Positions 8,801 to 16,719 of a stretch of 22,964 nt of DNA are shown piece after piece. The notes under the pieces are model-generated. The model saw only the letters and a program-made list of their open reading frames with translations. It had not been told where the DNA came from and searched no databases. Source of the stretch: Planctomycetaceae bacterium. Its GTDB lineage: Bacteria > Planctomycetota > Planctomycetia > Planctomycetales > Planctomycetaceae. The position numbers and the translations under genes were made by a program. Position 1 is the stretch's first letter. Each line of letters begins with the position of its first letter. The stretch is from the NCBI GenBank assembly GCA_027000105.1, contig JALTOP010000443.1, positions 1 to 22,964 of the forward strand, in the 5' to 3' direction.

Positions 8801-9475
8801 TCCGGCCTGATCGAAGACGGACGGACGTATTCGCCATTTACGTACAATGTAGATGCGATGGTTCCCTGGCGAACGCTGACGGGGCGACAATCGCTGTATC
8901 TGGATCACCCGATCTATATCGATTTCGGGGAGCACGTTCCGACTTACAAGCCGAAACCGCTTCCCACCGAATACGCGGATCTGCAATTTTCGGAATCGAA
9001 CGACGAAACTGGCCCGGCGCTCATGCTCAGTTTTCTGACGCCGCACGGCAAGTGGAGCATCCATTCCACTTACAGCGATAACCAGCGTATGACAACGCTC
9101 TCGCGTGGTTGCTATCCGTTGTGGCTCAACGATAAAGATGCCGCCTCGATGTCGATTGCGGATAACGATTGGGTTGAGGTCTTTAACGATAATGGCGTGG
9201 TGGTAACACGGGCGATTGTCTCTGCCCGCATCCCACCTGGTATCTGTATTCAGTACCACACGACCGAACGAACACAGGGGATTCCGTTGTCACCGCTGCG
9301 TAAGAACAAACGGGCGGGAACCAACAACTCTTTGACACGTACCCGATTGAAACCAAACTTTATGATCGGTGGTTACGGTCAGTTTACTTATCACTTCAAC
9401 TATTGGGGGCCGGTCGGTTGTAACCGGGATACGCATCTTCTTGTGCGGAAACTGCCAACCGAACCCGTGTTTTAA
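5819..9475 (+). CDS. narG: NarG, respiratory nitrate reductase alpha (catalytic) subunit
   Basis: The catalytic subunit reduces nitrate to nitrite at a molybdenum-bis(MGD) centre. It is 1218 residues, close to the 1247 of E. coli NarG. The N-terminal FS0 [4Fe-4S] site has the NarG-type His/Cys pattern: H38, C42 and C46 in HGVNCTGGC, then C81 in EPRGCQRG. The molybdenum ligand is the Asp in YDWYCDLPPASPETWGEQ (D211, equivalent to E. coli D222). There is no Tat signal, so the enzyme faces the cytoplasm. ATG 5819 or ATG 5822 can start it, both after AGGAAAG at 5811-5817. Nitrobacter-type nitrite oxidoreductases resemble NarG closely, but NarC, NarJ, NarI and two NarK proteins point to nitrate reduction. 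A 166-base gap with no clear structure separates it from narH. Confidence 0.97.
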   Translation: MMRDAIAWIRDEVNPQNRQWEEFYRNRWSHDKVVRSTHGVNCTGGCTWNIHVKDGIVTWEMQGLDYPLLEDGIPPYEPRGCQRGISYSWYLYSPLRVKYPYIRGVLLDLWKQARADYSDPADAWKALVEDPEKRQRWQKARGKGGFRRTNWETVLEIISASMVGTIQKHGPDRIAGFSPIPAMSMISYASGARLMQLVGGVSLSFYDWYCDLPPASPETWGEQTDVQESADWYHAKLIVSMGANLGMTRTPDCHFMAEARHNGTKMWVFSPDFNMVAKYADEWVGLNAGQDGAWWMAVNHVLLTEFHHKKKTEYFIDYVKKYSDCPFLVEISKDENGTVRPGQLLRAGRLEKYQGVENGEWKFLMWDEDAHEVKMPMGSSGDRWGKEQGKWNLLLKDGMDGSDINPQLSFLDDCDSVVEVELDDFGAGEALHRGVPVKTIKTASGEEVQVATVYDILMAQFGINRGLPGAYPADYNDENAPYTPAWSERYTGIDRDVLIKFAREWGTTAEHTNGRCTIIIGAGINHWYHGNLMYRAGINALVLCGCVGVNGGGLAHYVGQEKLAPAESWSSIALAKDWFPPSRLQNAPSWHYVHSDQWRYEKNFTDYHTVPKNPSPNSTADGHAMDMQVRAVRQGWLPFYPQFPENPLELVQQARRDGATSDEEVIAWIVDRLKKKEMKFSVEDPDAEENWPRVWFIWRGNAVAGSAKGHEYFLKHYLGTHNNAVCQDLAEGNVREVEWHKNAPQGKMDLVVDVNFRMDSSALYCDIVLPTATWYEKADLNSTDMHSFIHPLSQAVPPCWESKSDWAIFKSIAKKFSEVAEPHFPEPVEDVVAAPLPHDSPAEIAQPNMDQWILGEGEAIPGKTMPNLKIVKRDYKNVYKQFISYGPMVRKNGLGAHGTSYRIDDEYDEYMKTHRTETWNGNTYPSLDRDVDVCDAILHFATVTNGELAYRSYQNMAKKTGLPLEKLGEKSRSVRTSYMDIQSQPRRFINSPMWSGLIEDGRTYSPFTYNVDAMVPWRTLTGRQSLYLDHPIYIDFGEHVPTYKPKPLPTEYADLQFSESNDETGPALMLSFLTPHGKWSIHSTYSDNQRMTTLSRGCYPLWLNDKDAASMSIADNDWVEVFNDNGVVVTRAIVSARIPPGICIQYHTTERTQGIPLSPLRKNKRAGTNNSLTRTRLKPNFMIGGYGQFTYHFNYWGPVGCNRDTHLLVRKLPTEPVF

Positions 9476-9641
9476 TACGAGATAATTGTCCTGTTGACGG
9501 TAAATATTTTGATCCATACTCAAGTTTTTGAAGGTCTCGTTTTTCGTTACGGCAATCCGGAAAGAACGGCCGTGCTGAAAGTTCTGGTGAACGGGTAATA
9601 CTCACTGGCGAGATTTCAAACGCATCCTGAGGAGAAAACGA

Positions 9642-11135
9642 ATGCAAGTTCGATCGCAAGTATCGATGGTGTTTCATCTCGATAAATGTATCGGGTGTCA
9701 CACCTGTAGCATTGCCTGCAAAAATATATGGACCGACCGTAAGGGTGCGGAATATATGTGGTGGAACAATGTCGAAACGAAGCCCGGGACCGGTTTCCCC
9801 ACCAAATGGGAAGATCAGGAAAAATACAAGGGCGGGTTTGAGTTGGCCGAGAATGGAAAGCTCAATATCAAATCGACAAGTAAAACGAAGATTGTGCCGA
9901 ATATCTTCCACAATCCGCACATGCCGACGATGGACGATTATTACGAGCCTTGGACGTACGATTACCAGAATCTGTTCAATGCGCCTGAAGGTTCGGTACA
10001 ACCGACAGCCAGGCCGATTTCGATGATCGATGGAAAAGATATCGATATCCAGGCAGGCCCGAACTGGGACGACGATTTGAGTGGTTCCCCTATTTACGCC
10101 GAAAACGATGCGAACCTGGAGGGATTGACTGAACGGCAAAGGCACGAGCTGAGCGCGATCGAGCGACTCGTCTTTTTCTACTTTCCCCGCATTTGCAATC
10201 ACTGTTTGAACCCCTGTTGTGTGGCGTCCTGTCCTTCTGGTGCCCTCTATAAACGGGGGGAAGATGGCATCGTACTGATCGATCAGAAACGCTGTCGGGC
10301 GTGGCGTTCCTGTGTCGCGGCTTGTCCCTACAAAAAGACCTACTTCAACTGGTTCACCGGGAAAAGCGAAAAATGTATTCTCTGTTTCCCACGACTGGAA
10401 ACCGGCCAGGCTCCGGCGTGCTTCCATTCCTGCGTGGGGCGTATCCGTTATCTGGGCGTGCTTCTTTACGATGCGGATCGTTTGGAAGAAGTCGCCAAAC
10501 TCCCGGATGAGGAACTTGTCGAAGGACATCGCTCGATGATCCTCGATCCCTTCGATCCGCAGGTGATTGCGGAAGCGCGAAAGAATGGTATTTCAGAAGC
10601 GGTTCTGGAAGCGGCACAGAATTCGCCGGTTTACAAGTTCGTCAAAGTCTGGAAGATTGCGCTGCCGCCGCATATTGAATATCGCACGTTGCCGATGCTG
10701 TTCTATGTTCCTCCGATGTCGCCGGTTCAGGCGAGCAAACCGGAAGACACGATCAAACATAACAGCGACAACCTGTTCCACGATATCGACGACTCCCGTG
10801 TTCCCATGAAGTTCCTGGCAAATCTGTTCGGGGCAGGTCATGAAGGCGGGGTTCGTTACGCACTGGCGAAGCAGAAAGCGGTTCGCTGGCACCGCCGGGC
10901 GGAAACAGTAGGTGATGTGGATCGTGAGACGGCTGATCGCATTTTACGCGAAGCAAATTGCTCCCGCGAAGAAGCGGATGCCATCTATAAGCTGACAACA
11001 CTTTGCAAGTTTGAAGATCGTTTTGTCATCCCACCAATGCATCGTGAACAGGCGATCGAAATGATGAAAGATCCTTACGAACATAAAACAGAAGTCGGTT
11101 TCGGTTTCGTCAGTGGTCCTGCGAGGGGGTTATAA
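9642..11135 (+). CDS. narH: NarH, nitrate reductase beta (iron-sulfur) subunit
   Basis: The electron-transfer subunit wires NarI haems to the NarG active site through four iron-sulfur clusters. The 497-residue protein shows four Cys sets. C16, C19, C22 and C26 lie in KCIGCHTCSIACK. C185, C188, C193 and C197 lie in CNHCLNPCCVASCP. C218, C224 and C228 lie in CRAWRSCVAACP, where Trp 221 replaces a Cys, giving the [3Fe-4S] site typical of NarH. C245, C248, C260 and C264 lie in CILCFPRLETGQAPACFHSC. VGRIRYLGVLLYDAD follows, as in other NarH. The start at 9642 has GAGGAG 7 bases upstream. Its TAA overlaps the narJ ATG by one base (TAATG), suggesting coupled translation. Confidence 0.97.
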   Translation: MQVRSQVSMVFHLDKCIGCHTCSIACKNIWTDRKGAEYMWWNNVETKPGTGFPTKWEDQEKYKGGFELAENGKLNIKSTSKTKIVPNIFHNPHMPTMDDYYEPWTYDYQNLFNAPEGSVQPTARPISMIDGKDIDIQAGPNWDDDLSGSPIYAENDANLEGLTERQRHELSAIERLVFFYFPRICNHCLNPCCVASCPSGALYKRGEDGIVLIDQKRCRAWRSCVAACPYKKTYFNWFTGKSEKCILCFPRLETGQAPACFHSCVGRIRYLGVLLYDADRLEEVAKLPDEELVEGHRSMILDPFDPQVIAEARKNGISEAVLEAAQNSPVYKFVKVWKIALPPHIEYRTLPMLFYVPPMSPVQASKPEDTIKHNSDNLFHDIDDSRVPMKFLANLFGAGHEGGVRYALAKQKAVRWHRRAETVGDVDRETADRILREANCSREEADAIYKLTTLCKFEDRFVIPPMHREQAIEMMKDPYEHKTEVGFGFVSGPARGL

Positions 11136-11851
11136 TGGCTGGTCCCAAAACATTACGCGCGTTAAGCGGGTTGCTCTGTTATCCCGATGAGCACACCATC
11201 GAAGCGGCTGAACTGCTTTATATCATTTTGCAGGGCGAATTGCCCGAAGCGGCGAAAAGTATTTCAGAGTTCGGGCATTATCTCGATACCCATGAATTGT
11301 GGCAGGTCGAAGAAGCCTTTACAGCCACGTTTGATGTCAATTCTGAATGTGCCCTGGAAATTGGCTGGCATCTGTTCGGCGAGGAATATGCCCGGGGCAT
11401 GTTCCTGGTGCGAATGCGTGAGGAAATGCGTCGGTATGGTTTGGAAGAATCGGTTGAACTTCCGGATCACATCACCCACGTGCTGGCTGTTATTTCGGCG
11501 ATGCCTGAGGACAAGGCAAAACATTTTGTGACTTCGTGTGTACTGCCCGCTGTTAAAAAACTGCACGTGGCGATGGAAGGCAAACAGAGTCCCTACCGTC
11601 ATGTCGTGAAGTGTTTGGCGCTGATTCTCAACCATGTTTGGGGAGAAGGCGGCTCGTTGACCGACTATTCGGAAGCGGAGCATGTCGATACCAACCGGGC
11701 GGCCAATGGCGTCGATTTACTGCACGCCTTCCCGGTTGCTGATGTCAATCTCGGCTGTGGGAGCGGCGGATGCGGCAGCGGTGGCTGTGGCACTCCGGAA
11801 CCTGAGAACCTTGTGCAACTTTCTTCTGACACTTTCAAGACAAAGGAATAA
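11135..11851 (+). CDS. narJ: NarJ, nitrate reductase assembly chaperone with Cys/Gly tail
   Basis: NarJ is a cytoplasmic redox-enzyme chaperone of the TorD/NarJ family. It helps insert the molybdenum cofactor and the FS0 cluster into NarG and holds NarGH until it docks on NarI. The 238-residue protein opens with LRALSGLLCYPDEHT and carries the all-helical core with FGEEYARGMFLVRMREEM. Its position between narH and narI is the canonical one, and it begins within the narH stop codon. Residues 207-219 read GCGSGGCGSGGCG, three evenly spaced Cys in a Gly-rich tail near the C-terminus. This is not part of the family core and could bind metal or iron-sulfur, or be a flexible tail. The narI start lies only 6 bases downstream. 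Confidence 0.92.
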   Translation: MAGPKTLRALSGLLCYPDEHTIEAAELLYIILQGELPEAAKSISEFGHYLDTHELWQVEEAFTATFDVNSECALEIGWHLFGEEYARGMFLVRMREEMRRYGLEESVELPDHITHVLAVISAMPEDKAKHFVTSCVLPAVKKLHVAMEGKQSPYRHVVKCLALILNHVWGEGGSLTDYSEAEHVDTNRAANGVDLLHAFPVADVNLGCGSGGCGSGGCGTPEPENLVQLSSDTFKTKE

Positions 11852-11857
11852 TTCACG

Positions 11858-12538
11858 ATGGACCCGCGCGTTCTCGATCAATTCCTGTTTATCGCATTGC
11901 CGTATGTGTGCCTGTTTACTTTCTTTCTGATGACGATCTATCGCTATCGGACGCAGAAGTTTTCGTATTCAAGTTTATCGAGCCAGTTTCTCGAAAACAG
12001 GCAGCACTTCTTCGCGGTCGTTCCGTTCCATTACGGGATTTTGGCGATCACGTTGGGGCATTTTATCGCGTTTCTGATTCCTAAAACAGTTCTTGCGTGG
12101 AACAGTCATCCGTTGCGTCTGTACATTCTGGAACTTTCTGCCCTGGCTTTTGGGTTGCTGACCCTGATCGGTTTGGTCTCCATCATCATGAGGCGTGGAT
12201 CGATTTCCAAAGTACGTCAAGTGACAACAACGACGGATTGGATTCTGTTTGTGCTGTTGATTGTCCAGACGGCTTTAGGGATTTCGATTGCGGTGATCTA
12301 TCCGTGGGGATCGTCGTGGTTTGCGACCATTCTTTCCCCGTATCTATGGTCAATCTTTTTACTCAACCCCGATATTTCCTACCTGGCGGCTTCGCCGTTG
12401 TTGGTGAAGTCCCACATTGTGCTCGCGTTTCTCATTATCGGATTTTTCCCTTTCACCCGGTTGGTGCATCTGTTGGTTGTACCGAATCCGTATCTGTGGC
12501 GAAAAGTCCAGGTGGTTCGTTGGTACGGCAATAAATAG
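11858..12538 (+). CDS. narI: NarI, nitrate reductase gamma subunit (dihaem cytochrome b)
   Basis: NarI anchors NarGH to the membrane and oxidises quinol on the periplasmic side, passing electrons through two b haems to NarH. The 226-residue protein has five hydrophobic segments. The four haem-ligand histidines fit the family: H58 (PFHYG), H68 (LGHF), H186 (KSHIV) and H204 (RLVHLLVVPNPYLWR), corresponding to E. coli H56, H66, H187 and H205. AAGGA at 11843-11847 lies ten bases before the ATG, inside the end of narJ. The intact haem ligands mean the enzyme can take electrons straight from quinol, so NarC would be an additional route or partner and not a replacement for NarI. Confidence 0.95.
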   Translation: MDPRVLDQFLFIALPYVCLFTFFLMTIYRYRTQKFSYSSLSSQFLENRQHFFAVVPFHYGILAITLGHFIAFLIPKTVLAWNSHPLRLYILELSALAFGLLTLIGLVSIIMRRGSISKVRQVTTTTDWILFVLLIVQTALGISIAVIYPWGSSWFATILSPYLWSIFLLNPDISYLAASPLLVKSHIVLAFLIIGFFPFTRLVHLLVVPNPYLWRKVQVVRWYGNK

Positions 12539-12591
12539 TTTTGTTGAAACAACTCCTGAGATTTAACACTTGACAGCAAAGAACTGAAACA

Positions 12592-14391
12592 ATGGAAATT
12601 CGCAACAAAGCGACCAGTATAGACCTGTTTTCGCTGAAGACACCGCAGATGCGTGCTTTCCACATGTCGTGGTTTGCGTTCTTTCTCTGCTTCTTCGCCT
12701 GGTTTGGTATTGCCCCGTTGATGGCGGTCGTCAAGGAGGAACTGGGGCTTACTAAAGAACAGATAGGAAATACAATTATCGCTTCTGTAGCGATAACTAT
12801 TATTGCCCGTCTGGTTATCGGTTGGTTGTGTGATCGTGTTGGGCCACGAATTGCCTACACTGCGTTATTGATCGTTGGTTCCATTCCGGTGATGACGATC
12901 GGATTGGCCCATTCCTACGAGAGTTTTCTGCTGTTCCGTCTGGGGATTGGGGTTATTGGAGCCTCGTTTGTCATTACGCAGTATCACACCTCGGTGATGT
13001 TTGCTCCCAACTGTGTCGGGACGGCCAATGCCACTTCTGCCGGTTGGGGAAACCTGGGTGGTGGTGTGACGCAAATGATTATGCCGCTTGTCTTTGCGAT
13101 GTTTGTCGGCCTTGGCTATTCCGACGCAATGTCGTGGCGGTTGGCAATGGTTGTCGCCGGAGCGGTCTGTTTTCTTGTCGGGATCGCCTACTACTTCTTC
13201 ACAACCGATTTTCCGAACGGGAACCTGAAAGACCTGTTGGAATCCGGCGAATTGACCAGAGAGGAGAAGAAAAAAGGGACCTTCCTGCTTGCTGCCAGTG
13301 ATTACCGGGTTTGGGCACTGTTTATCGTTTATGCTGCCTGTTTTGGTATTGAGTTGACGATTAACAACATCGCCGCCATTTACTACAGGCAGGAGTTTGG
13401 CCTTAGACTGTCAACAGCCGGTTTGGTGGCCGGTCTGTTCGGCCTGATGAATATTTTTGCCCGTACAACCGGTGGATTTATCAGCGATCAATTTGTTCGC
13501 AAAAGTGGATTGAAGGGACGTGTTCGCTGGCTGTTTATTGCCCTGTTTATTGAAGGCATCGCATTGATGTGCTTTTCACAAATGAAGGTGCTGGCACTAG
13601 CTATTCCTGTGATGATTATCTTCAGTCTGTTTGTGCAGATGTCGGAAGGAGCCACGTATTCGGTCGTTCCGTTTATCAATAAAAAAGCACTCGGTTCCGT
13701 TTCCGGTATTGTCGGAGCGGGCGGGAATATGGGAGCCGTTGCAGCAGGATTTCTGTTTCGCAGTGAAGATTTATCTTACCAGCAGGCATTGCTCATTCTT
13801 GGTGGGCTGGTCTTCTGCGCATCCTTCTTCAGCTTCCTGGTGACGTTCAAGCCGGAAGATGAAAAAGAAGCCGAAGAAGAGTTCCAGAAAGCGGTAACCC
13901 AGCGCCACGAGGATCGCAAGTCCCGTCCGAGACGACGACCAATCCCCGGGCTGGCACAACTGCGACCGATGGATGCGCTGCGAATATATCTCGGTATCGC
14001 ATTGGTGATCAAAGGAATCTATTTCATCATCAACATGAATGAACTGGAGACCTCTTTGGGGGATGGATTCGGGCAGGAACTGACGCTACTTTCCTGGCTG
14101 GTTGTATTTGCCCATGTAGTTGGCGGGGCGAGTTTTGTAATGGGCTTCGCCACGCGGTTCTGTGCATCGCTCAACGCTCTGGTTCTGTTTGGAGCGGTTA
14201 TTGTTTCAGCAGGACAATCTGCCGATGTGAGTAGTCTGCTCGGAAGTAATATTGACTTCCAGTTTGCCTCACTGGTTTTCTTCACGCTCCTCCTGTTCAT
14301 TTGGCGTGGGGCGGGTCCACTGTCATTGGATCACTTTGTCCGTTGTTTGGATACTGAAAATGAACTGGAATGTGTGGAAAGCGAAGTATAG
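12592..14391 (+). CDS. narK: NarK1-type nitrate transporter fused to a DoxX-like membrane domain
   Basis: Residues 1-420 form a nitrate/nitrite porter of the major facilitator superfamily. Arg 73 lies in the second membrane segment (IARLVIGWLCDRVGPR) and Arg 291 in ARTTGGFISDQF, candidates for the two nitrate-binding arginines. The Gly-rich nitrate signatures appear as AGWGNLGGGVT (150-160) and GAGGNMGAVAAG (375-386). A charged linker (about 421-456) leads to four hydrophobic segments (about 463-573) with DoxX-family features: PMDALRIYLGIALVIKGIYF, FAHVVGGASFVMGFATR and the closing GAGPLSLDHFV. At 599 residues it is about 180 longer than a plain NarK1-type protein. The frame is continuous with no sign of a broken junction. 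The ribosome site is weak. It begins 53 bases after narI and probably supplies nitrate by proton symport; the role of the added domain is unknown. Confidence 0.88.
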   Translation: MEIRNKATSIDLFSLKTPQMRAFHMSWFAFFLCFFAWFGIAPLMAVVKEELGLTKEQIGNTIIASVAITIIARLVIGWLCDRVGPRIAYTALLIVGSIPVMTIGLAHSYESFLLFRLGIGVIGASFVITQYHTSVMFAPNCVGTANATSAGWGNLGGGVTQMIMPLVFAMFVGLGYSDAMSWRLAMVVAGAVCFLVGIAYYFFTTDFPNGNLKDLLESGELTREEKKKGTFLLAASDYRVWALFIVYAACFGIELTINNIAAIYYRQEFGLRLSTAGLVAGLFGLMNIFARTTGGFISDQFVRKSGLKGRVRWLFIALFIEGIALMCFSQMKVLALAIPVMIIFSLFVQMSEGATYSVVPFINKKALGSVSGIVGAGGNMGAVAAGFLFRSEDLSYQQALLILGGLVFCASFFSFLVTFKPEDEKEAEEEFQKAVTQRHEDRKSRPRRRPIPGLAQLRPMDALRIYLGIALVIKGIYFIINMNELETSLGDGFGQELTLLSWLVVFAHVVGGASFVMGFATRFCASLNALVLFGAVIVSAGQSADVSSLLGSNIDFQFASLVFFTLLLFIWRGAGPLSLDHFVRCLDTENELECVESEV

Positions 14392-14400
14392 GTGAATATC

Positions 14401-15993
14401 ATGGCTGCAACACCGGAACATTGGGACGTAGAGGACGATGCCTTTTGGGAAGCGGAAGGGAAGCGTATCGCCAATCGAAATCTGTGGGTTTCGATTCCGA
14501 ATTTGCTGTGCGGTTTCTCTGTCTGGTTGTATTGGGGGATGATCGCCAAGACAATCCAGAGGCTGCATTTCGCGAATCCGGAACTGTTCGATTTCACCTT
14601 TCGTAATGCGGGGGAATCGTACGATGTTCCCGGTTACCGGGCACTCCTGTTTACACTCCCGGCTGTGGCTGGTCTTGCCGGAGCGACGCTGCGGATTCCG
14701 AACTCATTCATGATCGCGATTTGTGGCGGCCGCAACGTGAAATTCATGACGACAGTTCTGCTGATTATTCCCGCCTTTTTAACAGGGATCGCGTTACAGA
14801 ATCCGAGCACTCCTTTCGGTATCTTCATCGTTCTGGCTGCAATGTCCGGTGTCGGGGGAGGAGCGTTTGCTTCGAGCATGTCGAACATTTCGTTTTTCTT
14901 CCCGAAACGGATGCAGGGCCTGGCGTTGGGGTTGAACGCCGGTTTGGGAAATGCGGGCGTGAGTGTGATGCAGTTTCTGGTTCCGTGGGCGATCACCTAT
15001 CCACTGTTTGGTGCTTTGGGTGGGCCGCCGCAGGAATTTGTTGTTGATGGAACAACGAAGCAGCTTTGGGTTCAGAACGCGGCGATGGTCTGGGTTCCAA
15101 TCATGACCGTGTTTGCGATCATGGCTTGGGTCTTCATGAACAATCTGCCTCAGCATAAATGCGGTTCGACTCCGGCTGCTATCGGAAAGTATTTGTGGCT
15201 GCAGATAATCGGTTTTCTGGGAGCAGCAGTTGGTGTGGCGATGCTGATTTTTGTCGACCTGCCTGTTCCCGAGTTGATTCGCATTTTTCTGGTACTGATA
15301 GTTGCAGTGATCGTGACGTTACTCGGCATGAAATTCGCCACACCTGCTGCGATTCAGGAACCGCTCAACAAACAGTTTGCCATCTTCAATAACAAACACA
15401 CCTGGGTCATGACCTGGCTGTATGTGATGACGTTCGGTTCATTCATCGGTTACGCCAATGCGTTCCCCAAATTGATTGACGATGTTTTTGTCACCCCGAC
15501 AAACGGTTTGACAACTTCGAACTTCATCTGGATTGGTGCAGCCGTGGGGGCGTTTATTCGCCCGGTTGGAGGCTGGCTTTCCGACAAGCTGGGTGGGGCT
15601 CGCGTGACCCAGTGGGATACGTGGATCATGGTCGCTTCGACAATCCTGGCCGGTTACATCGTCTCGCTGGCCGGACAAAGTGAAACGCCCGAAAAATACT
15701 TCATTCCGTTTTTGATCACGTTTATCGTTCTGTTTGCGACAACGGGAATCGGGAACGGTTCGACGTTCCGTATGATTCCGATCATCTTTTCCAAAGAGCA
15801 GGCCGGGCCGGTGCTTGGTTGGACATCCGCTATCGCCGCTTACGGGGCGTATCTCATTCCCAAAATTTTCGCTACTCAAATTAAAGCGGGAACTCCGGAG
15901 TACGCGTTGTACGGTTTTGCTCTGTACTATGCCAGTTGTCTGGCGGTGAATTGGTGGTTCTATGCACGGAAAAATGCAGAGATCAAGTGTTGA
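14401..15993 (+). CDS. narK2: NarK2-type nitrate/nitrite transporter
   Basis: A second nitrate/nitrite porter of the major facilitator superfamily, probably the nitrate/nitrite exchanger. The 530-residue protein starts with a polar segment, then NLWVSIPNLLCGFSVWLYWG, typical of the E. coli NarK/NarU (NarK2) clade. Candidate anion-binding Arg 98 lies in GATLRIPNSF, a nitrate signature AGLGNAGVSVMQF is at 180-192, and a second Gly-rich motif TGIGNGSTFRMIPIIF comes later. A GTG at 14392 directly after the narK1 stop is possible, but AGGTGA at 14390-14395 is well placed for ATG 14401. Pairing NarK1 and NarK2 types is known, sometimes as a fusion in Paracoccus. In Thermus two such transporters also close the nar operon. 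Confidence 0.92.
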   Translation: MAATPEHWDVEDDAFWEAEGKRIANRNLWVSIPNLLCGFSVWLYWGMIAKTIQRLHFANPELFDFTFRNAGESYDVPGYRALLFTLPAVAGLAGATLRIPNSFMIAICGGRNVKFMTTVLLIIPAFLTGIALQNPSTPFGIFIVLAAMSGVGGGAFASSMSNISFFFPKRMQGLALGLNAGLGNAGVSVMQFLVPWAITYPLFGALGGPPQEFVVDGTTKQLWVQNAAMVWVPIMTVFAIMAWVFMNNLPQHKCGSTPAAIGKYLWLQIIGFLGAAVGVAMLIFVDLPVPELIRIFLVLIVAVIVTLLGMKFATPAAIQEPLNKQFAIFNNKHTWVMTWLYVMTFGSFIGYANAFPKLIDDVFVTPTNGLTTSNFIWIGAAVGAFIRPVGGWLSDKLGGARVTQWDTWIMVASTILAGYIVSLAGQSETPEKYFIPFLITFIVLFATTGIGNGSTFRMIPIIFSKEQAGPVLGWTSAIAAYGAYLIPKIFATQIKAGTPEYALYGFALYYASCLAVNWWFYARKNAEIKC

Positions 15994-16020
15994 GAGTTGA
16001 ATTGGGTATCGAACTATAAC
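15990..16020 (+). promoter_or_regulatory. Weak promoter candidate ahead of the act operon
   Basis: TTGAGA (15990-15995, overlapping the narK2 stop) and TATAAC (16015-16020) resemble -35 and -10 elements, with a long 19-base spacer. It sits 34 bases before actA and could allow act expression apart from nar. No terminator separates narK2 from actA, so read-through from nar is equally likely. Confidence 0.25.
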
Positions 16021-16053
16021 CTTGCGTTGTTTGTGTGAAATTGGAGATTGATA

Positions 16054-16707
16054 ATGAACCGGAGCATCGTCACTGTGATTCTGCTGATCGGGCTGTTCTA
16101 CAGCCTGGTCGTGGTAGCGTCCAGCGTGAACGCCTGGCGTTACCCTGACGAGCAACAAGGTTATTCACCGAAGCAGCCGATTCCGTATTCACATCGTCTG
16201 CATGCGGGGGAATTGGCCATCAACTGCAAGTTCTGCCACTTCAATTCGTTGGAGAGTCGTCACGCGGGCATCCCCTCAACAGATGTCTGCATGAAATGCC
16301 ATAAGTTTGTGACCAGTTCTTACGAGGTGCTCAAAGAAGAACTGGACCTGGCTGATAAGGAAAAACGCAAGCCGAAGACGATCATTTCAGATAAGCTGAA
16401 AAAACTGTACGCCTCGCTTGACCTGGTTGATCCCCAAACGCCAAACCCGGACGCAAAACCGAAATCGATCGAATGGGTTCGGGTGCACAACTTGCCCGAT
16501 TTCGTCTGCTTTGATCACAGTGCCCACGTGACCGCAGGGGTCGCGTGTCAGAAATGTCATGGACCGGTGGAATCGATGGAACAGGTTCGTCAGTTCGAAT
16601 CGTTATCGATGGGCTGGTGTGTGAAGTGTCATCAGGAATCAACGGAAAATGGAATCAACGGCAAACCCGTCCACGCCCCTCGCGATTGTGCGGTTTGTCA
16701 TCATTGA
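16054..16707 (+). CDS. actA: ActA, pentahaem cytochrome c subunit of alternative complex III
   Basis: ActA is the periplasmic multihaem c subunit of ACIII, the quinol oxidase module unrelated to cytochrome bc1. The 217-residue protein has an N-terminal membrane anchor (about 5-24, VTVILLIGLFYSLVVVASS). Five CxxCH haem sites follow: 58-62 (CKFCH), 79-83 (CMKCH), 165-169 (CQKCH), 189-193 (CVKCH) and 212-216 (CAVCH, one residue from the end). Extra His residues such as YSHRLH and FDHSAH are likely distal ligands. GGAGA at 16043-16047 favours ATG 16054; an in-frame TTG at 16048 overlaps it too closely. It heads the act operon, 60 bases after narK2 and 12 bases before actB. Confidence 0.92.
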   Translation: MNRSIVTVILLIGLFYSLVVVASSVNAWRYPDEQQGYSPKQPIPYSHRLHAGELAINCKFCHFNSLESRHAGIPSTDVCMKCHKFVTSSYEVLKEELDLADKEKRKPKTIISDKLKKLYASLDLVDPQTPNPDAKPKSIEWVRVHNLPDFVCFDHSAHVTAGVACQKCHGPVESMEQVRQFESLSMGWCVKCHQESTENGINGKPVHAPRDCAVCHH

Positions 16708-16719
16708 GGTTTTGGATAA

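Noticed and set aside
8267..9259. A 330-codon minus-strand open frame inside narG
   Set aside because: It is antisense to a well-conserved part of narG; the residues are rich in Arg, His and Ile as expected from reverse reading of GAT/CGA-rich codons.
9508..9525. Possible FNR-like box TTGATCCATACTCAAG upstream of narH
   Set aside because: The half-sites TTGA and TCAA are separated by seven bases, not the six of an FNR site, and the position inside the operon is unlikely for activation.
9396..10529. A 377-codon minus-strand open frame over the narG end and narH start
   Set aside because: It runs antisense through the conserved NarH iron-sulfur region and shows no domain; the length follows from low stop frequency in the antisense frame.
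5819..11135. NarGH as a nitrite oxidoreductase (NxrAB) instead of a nitrate reductase
   Set aside because: Cytoplasmic NxrA/B and NarG/H are similar and direction cannot be proved from sequence, but intact NarI, NarJ, paired nitrate importers and the Thermus-like narC favour nitrate reduction. A phylogenetic tree of NarG/NxrA would settle it.
12570..12575. TTGACA resembling a -35 element before narK
   Set aside because: It lies only 16 bases before the start codon with no room for a -10 and a leader.
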